A program made the position numbers and the translations under genes. This document shows positions 41,601 to 46,304 of a DNA stretch of 46,304 bases, one piece after another; the first letter of the stretch is position 1, and every line of letters starts with the position of its first letter. A model generated the notes under the pieces. That model searched no databases, was not told where the DNA came from, and saw only the letters and a list, made by a program, of their open reading frames with translations. This stretch comes from Rhynchonema sp. JSB1_4 (Eukaryota; Nematoda; Chromadorea; Monhysterida; Xyalidae): assembly GCA_030248065.1 (NCBI GenBank), contig JASAMV010003629.1:1-46304 (forward strand), read 5' to 3'.

Positions 41601-44600
41601 GGACAGCCAGTTGCTCTACCAACTGAGCTACGGGAACGCGGTCTGGCTGCGGCTCAAAGTTGCACTTATACCCATGCAACCGTGCAGACACACACTGCTT
41701 TGCACGCCACACGCTACACGTTGCGCTGGCTAGCAGACTTCCGGTCCACAAGTAACTTTCGTAGTAAACACCACGCTCTATGCGTAATTCGTACTAGGTG
41801 AATCGCCATGTTTTGACTGTTTTATACCCGTGTAGCGTAGGTTGGTTTTTTTACTTTGTTTTGTGGGCATTCGCTCGACAGCCCGAGCGGGCTAGGCATG
41901 ATTATAGGTATGCTTTTATGTACTACTCGTTAAAGGGTCTCCGCCATACATATGTGACCAAAACCAATCTCATTGAAATTTGGCACGGTAACTGGGCTTG
42001 GTCCAAAACACTCACGGCCAAGAAAATTTATTCCCATATCAGCACCCTGTCTGAGCCCGGAGAGCTGAAAGGTAAAAAATTGTGACCCTACTTCCGCACC
42101 TTGAAATTAAAATACTGATCTGTTTCGCATGTTCTTTGTGTGCCGTTTGGTCACAAATGTTTTATAAACGCCTTGGCTCCAATTTAGGACCATATTCATT
42201 TTTTTGGTACTGCCACAGCTCGCGCTATTTTTCCAAAACCACGTACATTTCAGAAAAAAATTCTTCAGTTGTATTTTTCGGCCACATGGAGAGCGCACAG
42301 AGCTTTACTATAAAGCAGGTAAAAAGCCCATTTATCACGCTATACAAGCGATCCAAGACCGATTTTCCATCGCTGCTGAATTTGGAGAAAAGCTCGCTCA
42401 ACTGTGGTGAGCCTCCGCTTTTTTGCATTTTTCTGGGGACCCAGGGCACGCTTCTGTGTCTGCTCCCAGTCATCTCGGTCCCGCCATCTCGGTCCCGACC
42501 ATTTCGGTCCCGCCATCTCGGTCCCAGGTCATCTCGGTCCCGACCATCTGGGTACCGACCATTTCGGTACCGGACCATCTCGGTCCCCACCATCTCGGTA
42601 CCGGACCATCACGGTACCGGGTCATCTCGGTACCGGACCATCTCGGTACCGGGTCATCTCGGTACCGGACCATCTCGGTACCGGGTCATCTTGGTACCGG
42701 ACCATCTCGGTCCCGACCATTTCGGTACCGGTTGTCTTGAGCACTGTTTTGCCCTTTGTTTCGTACTTCCCACTATGTTCAGCTTTCTTCATAATTTGAA
42801 AATTCAATGCAATAAAAAGAAAATGCGATGTTTTTGGTGCTTTTGGGCATCTTTATGAAGCTGCGTCTGTCAGTCTTGTGAAAAAGTACTGCAATCATAG
42901 AAATTAGATCATAATTGCGTTCAGAAGAAAATTTAGGCTGCCAGCCAGGAAGACCTATCCACACATGTAAACCGTTCACAAAGTATCGCTGTTCATACTT
43001 TCATTCAGGATTAGGCTTAGGCTTAGGCTGCCAGCCAGGAAGACCTGTTCATATGTGGGAGCCATTCACAAGAATACTCCTGTTCATACTTTCATTCAGA
43101 ATTAGGCTTAGGCTTAGGCTGCCAGCCAGGAAGACCTGTTCATATGTGGGAGCCATTCACAAGAATACTCCTGTTCATACTTGCATTCAGAATTAGGCTT
43201 AGGCTTAGGCTGCCAGCCAGGAAGACCTGTTCATATGTGGGAGCCATTCACAAAAATACTCCTGTTCATACTTTCATTCTCTGGATTAGGCTTAGGCTTA
43301 GGCTGCCAGCCAGGAATACCTATGTTCTTGGCTGTATGTGGGGCAATTCACAAAAGTTGAACGGCATAGGCCTTCATTCAGGCTTAGGCTTGAGCTTAGG
43401 CTCCGAGACCGACATCATCAAATGAGCATTTCTGTGCATGAATCACATCACAATATCTAGCCAATGTACATGAATATCCATTTTCGATTAAAAAATATTG
43501 TTCTTCGGGCATTTTATATATTTTTCTGAGTTTTCACTTCGAGGTTTTTTCGGTGTTTTCGACTTCATCGACATCGACTACATCAGCAACCAATATGATC
43601 GCGATATTCTGGGACCGAGATGGCCCGGTACCGAGATGGTCCGGTACCGAGATGACCCGGTACCGAGATAGTCCGGTACCGAGATGGCCCGGTACCTAGA
43701 TGGTCCGGTACCGAAATGGTCGGGACCGAGATGGTCCGGTACCGAAATGGTCGGTACCCAGATGGTCGGGACCGAGATGACCTGGGACCCAGATGGCGGG
43801 ACCGAAATGGTCAGGACCGAGATGGCGGGACCGAGATGGATGGGAGCCTTCTGTGTCATATTTTCCTATTTTAATAACAATGTACCGAGGTGACATATGG
43901 CACGCCAGATAGCAAAAATATAATTGTTGTTAAACCTGGCCCGCCATATTTGAAAATTTTGGTCTGTTTTTATGATTTATTACTGTTGCCGACATCGAGA
44001 CCAACAAGGTTTACATTCGTGACTTTTCCATTAAGTGCCGATTTAATACCGAAATTAATCCATAAACACCGGTTCTCGGGAACAAAATTCCAAAAATAGA
44101 TAGACCCCCGTACAGTGCAATTCAGGAAGACAAGAACAAATATTCTAAGATGGCCGACTGCTTCTTATCACAAGCATACGGTAGTCATGCACCCGCTAAC
44201 CCGCTAATCCGCTAAATGTGTGCGCTTCACAATGCAAAGCGGATTAGCGGGTTGGCGGATTAGCGTGCACGCTAATCCGCTTTTTGCGATTAGAACCGGT
44301 TCTATTTTTTGCGGATTAGGGCAGTGGACGCGTCTTCAGAAATGTTTACTTTGCTTTGAAAATGGTAGTAGAGTATAAAATAAGTTTGCACATGGGTAAT
44401 TCAACATGCTGCGTTCATTGGAAGTACTTTTATTCTGTTTTGCTGCTTGGTAAAGCCTCTTTTTAACATCCATCTGTGCATTAATGTGTTCAAAACTATC
44501 TTTTAAAGAAAACTATTCCGAAGTCAAAGAATTGAGTGAAATGAATAGTGATTACCTTCGTGAATGAAAAAGCCAAACAGCGCGCATTGTGAAGACAAAC

Positions 44601-45607
44601 ACGTTTTGCGGATTAGCGGGCGCACATGAGCGGACCCGCAAACCCGCTTTTCCAAATTTCCATCGTGACTGCAAAAGCGTGCGTAGAAAGCATGCCCGCT
44701 AATCCGCTAACACGCTAATCCGCTGCATTGTGAATTCGGCCTTAGTAATTTAAAAGGAAGACCACAACACTCACTCAACGGCTTTGTGGTGTTGCGTCCG
44801 GGCGACGCGCCGCCCTCGTGTGCATGGTCACTGGTGGCGACGACCAGGGTTGGAAAAACCATTTTTTTCAACAATTTTTTTGTAAAAAAATTTTCTTTTT
44901 AAATTTTTTTTAAAAGTCTGAAATCCGGGGAAATTTTATCAAATTTGCCTAAAAATGCGCAAAATCGCGAAAACTTAACTTTAATTGACAAGTTATTTTA
45001 GCGGTACTTGGTTTTTTGCATCACTTATGAAGGGTGTTTACGTCATTTCGGTGCGATCCAACAGTCTGTGCTTGATATGGACCGATGATTGCTGCTCTGT
45101 GGTACCGGACACAACAGTTCGTGACCGAACAAGCAATATTCACTCATAAACCAGATAATTGAGAATATAAGCTGCAGTAATACTTGTCGGTTTGCTGAAT
45201 CGGTCGTATATGACCGACCTGATGGGTCATGACATCGAAGCACCATGTAGGTACATGCATACTGTGTCCCATGTATCACGGGGAAGGTATAAGAACATCA
45301 TTTGGGGTATGTTAGTTGCCAAATACATGCCCCGAAAGGTGATTTTGTGAAGAAAATTTTTCGACCCTCTGAGAAAAAAATGACAAAAAATAACTCCTAA
45401 AAATGCCATTTTTGGACGTTTTAGAACATTTTGTTCCCCCAAAAATTTAAAAAAAATTAATTTTTTTTAAAATTTTTTTTCAAAACCCTTTTTTTAACAA
45501 AAACACTTCAAAAAATTTTTTTAGAAAAAAATTTTTTGCCCAACCCTGGGGACGACCACGACGCATGCCAATGCCAGGGGCAACAACACGGGCAAGGTGT
45601 TGAACAT
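38684..45607 (-). CDS. Secreted C-type lectin, right-arm copy with an extra exon-2 remnant
   Basis: Exons by mirror coordinates are 44774-45607 (with hAT-like insertion 44845-45548), 39846-39969, 39352-39448, 39163-39265 and 38684-38793. Protein features are as for the left-arm gene, with the same signal peptide, the same disrupting insertion and the same phase-consistent exons. Between exons 2 and 3 a diverged second copy of the exon-2 end lies at about 39597-39640 (NRNWDGSRANC, then the same VLCVIF intron start). The left arm lacks it. Whether the remnant is ever spliced in place of exon 2 cannot be judged from the sequence. Confidence 0.82.
39586..39884 (-). repeat. Diverged tandem duplication of exon 2 end plus intron, right arm only
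   Basis: Two direct copies about 249 bp apart share GATGACACAC, AAACACAGTTGGC and GATCCATCCCAGT (plus-strand words). They also share TCATGCGCCCAAA-type intron words on the minus strand. The copies are much more diverged from each other than the palindrome arms are. Confidence 0.8.
40018..40716. mobile_element. hAT-like MITE, second subfamily, right-arm copy
   Basis: This is the mirror of 28297-28995, with the 8-bp flanking duplication CTTGCACA preserved on both sides. Confidence 0.85.
40882..41751 (-). repeat. SINE-like pair with tRNA-like segments, right-arm copy
   Basis: This is the mirror of 27262-28131. The tRNA-like segments lie at 40911-40992 and 41556-41637 on the minus strand. Plus-strand peptide frames here (GRTRTSDLPATRPGQ type) are antisense to the tRNA-like sequence and should not be annotated as proteins. 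Confidence 0.75.
42461..43847. mobile_element. Mutator-like element D, right-arm copy
   Basis: This is the mirror of 25166-26552, with the 10-bp flanks CTTCTGTGTC present on both sides. The internal 91-bp repeats are at about 42915-43320. Confidence 0.8.
44189..44741. mobile_element. Foldback-type repeat B, right-arm copy
   Basis: This is the mirror of 24272-24826. One GGATTAGC unit is changed to a CGCAAACCCGC form (about 44637-44647), showing drift towards the repeat A core word. Confidence 0.68.
44845..45548. mobile_element. hAT-like MITE inside lectin exon 1, right-arm copy
   Basis: This is the mirror of 23468-24169 in the same exon position, with the same one-difference 8-bp flanks. The shared site shows the insertion predates the palindrome. 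Confidence 0.85.
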
Positions 45608-46304
45608 TCTATCCACTGGTCAAAAGGATTATTGCTATGTTAACTCGCAACTGAGGCATCAAAAGATCAGATCAGTGTAGAGCAAAAACGAAGTTGGTAT
45701 CATTGTGGTTCGCGATTTTATACAAACTTCCTTTGCATGATATGTGTGTGTGTGTGTGAGCAGAAGCAGCTGCCTAGTGTCGTAGATAGCTAATCAGCCG
45801 ATAAGATTCACCCAATGAACAGCGGGCGACGCCAAAAAATAATTCAAGACACCGAAGGGCGTCGACTATGATTCTAATCGGTTTTACTTGCTATTTTCGT
45901 CGCCCGTCAGCTGTTTCAAAGCACACGCACATGCGGCGTAAAAGGTGGGCGGTAACCCACGTGCCCAGTCACCCACGCCACGTCAGAGGTACATATGGCA
46001 CGATAGTGCAATTTGCGGGATTGGTGGCGGTGGGTCAAGCTGATATAGTCCGGGCACTTCAAGTTTAAGTTCAAGTTTTTTATTGCATCAGAAGGCATAT
46101 GGTAACGTCAACATCACGCATAAGCTGGAGAGGAACGACTAAACGCAAAAAAAACTACAAGTGTTTAGTGGGCCAGTGGTTAGTTATGGATCGAGAGATT
46201 AAGATGACGAAAAGGAACAAAAAACACAGAAAACACAGAAACACAGCATGGTCGGTCTCATTATAGGCAAACTACGCCAACACGAGCCCGATTTCGAAAG
46301 ATGG

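Larger units (their letters stand above)
35061..46304. repeat. Large palindrome, right arm (continues to the window edge)
   Basis: This is the inverted copy of 22725-33731. It contains mirror copies of every element of the left arm, listed separately where the boundaries are clear. It differs from the left arm by about 250 extra bases around 39600-39850, by smaller indels and by point changes (for example around 44960-45010 and 36055-36160). Confidence 0.93.

Overview
The window is eukaryotic and almost certainly metazoan. The genes have short phased exons with GT-AG introns. I recognise an SLC36-type amino-acid transporter, a mitochondrial Hsp90 (TRAP1-like) gene and a secreted C-type lectin. 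They sit among many short inverted-repeat DNA transposons and a non-LTR retrotransposon. There are no bacterial operons, Shine-Dalgarno sites or CRISPR arrays. The species cannot be fixed from the sequence. A small invertebrate fits best; triple GCCTAA runs (complement of the nematode telomere repeat TTAGGC) are only a weak hint towards nematodes.

Layout. 1-1092: tandem repeats. 1093-7128: a first inverted duplication (about 2.2-2.3 kb arms, about 1.5 kb spacer) carrying an exon of the transporter; the right-arm copy is the working one and the left-arm copy is frameshifted. 6647-12479 (+): the 3' part of the transporter gene, with four transposon insertions in its introns, one nested in another. 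12480-15099: intergenic, with an 817-bp inverted-repeat element. 15100-21009 (+): a TRAP1-like gene lacking its N-terminal half, with one frameshift, a CR1/Jockey-like retrotransposon on the opposite strand and a 600-bp transposon inserted within an exon codon run. 22112-22965: the 3' fragment of a second retrotransposon.

22725-46304 is dominated by a very large inverted repeat. The arms are about 11 kb, the spacer about 1.3 kb, and the right arm is still matching at the window edge. Each arm carries the same five-exon C-type lectin gene (left 23409-30079 +, right 38684-45607 -). Exon phases join perfectly once a 702-bp hAT-like insertion in the signal-peptide exon is discounted; both arms share that insertion, so it predates the palindrome. 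The right arm also keeps a second, diverged copy of the end of exon 2 that the left arm lacks.

The most unusual feature is a set of non-autonomous elements whose ends are built from iterated short, often self-complementary words. The words differ by family: GCGGGTTGCGGG, GCGGATTAGCGGG, ACGGAAATATTTCCGT, CATCTCGGTACCGG, GTTACGCCCGGGCGTAAC and GGTACCTTGCAACCATC. Target-site duplications can be read for several elements: 10 bp for the CATCTCGG element (Mutator-like), TTA for the ACGGAAAT element (Harbinger-like), 8 bp for the CAGGG elements (hAT-like) and TA for two Tc1-like groups. A single terminal signature (TATAGtCC...GCTCATGGCACTTT) is shared by at least three otherwise different short elements. 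Boundaries, identities and family assignments were read by eye and no search was run.
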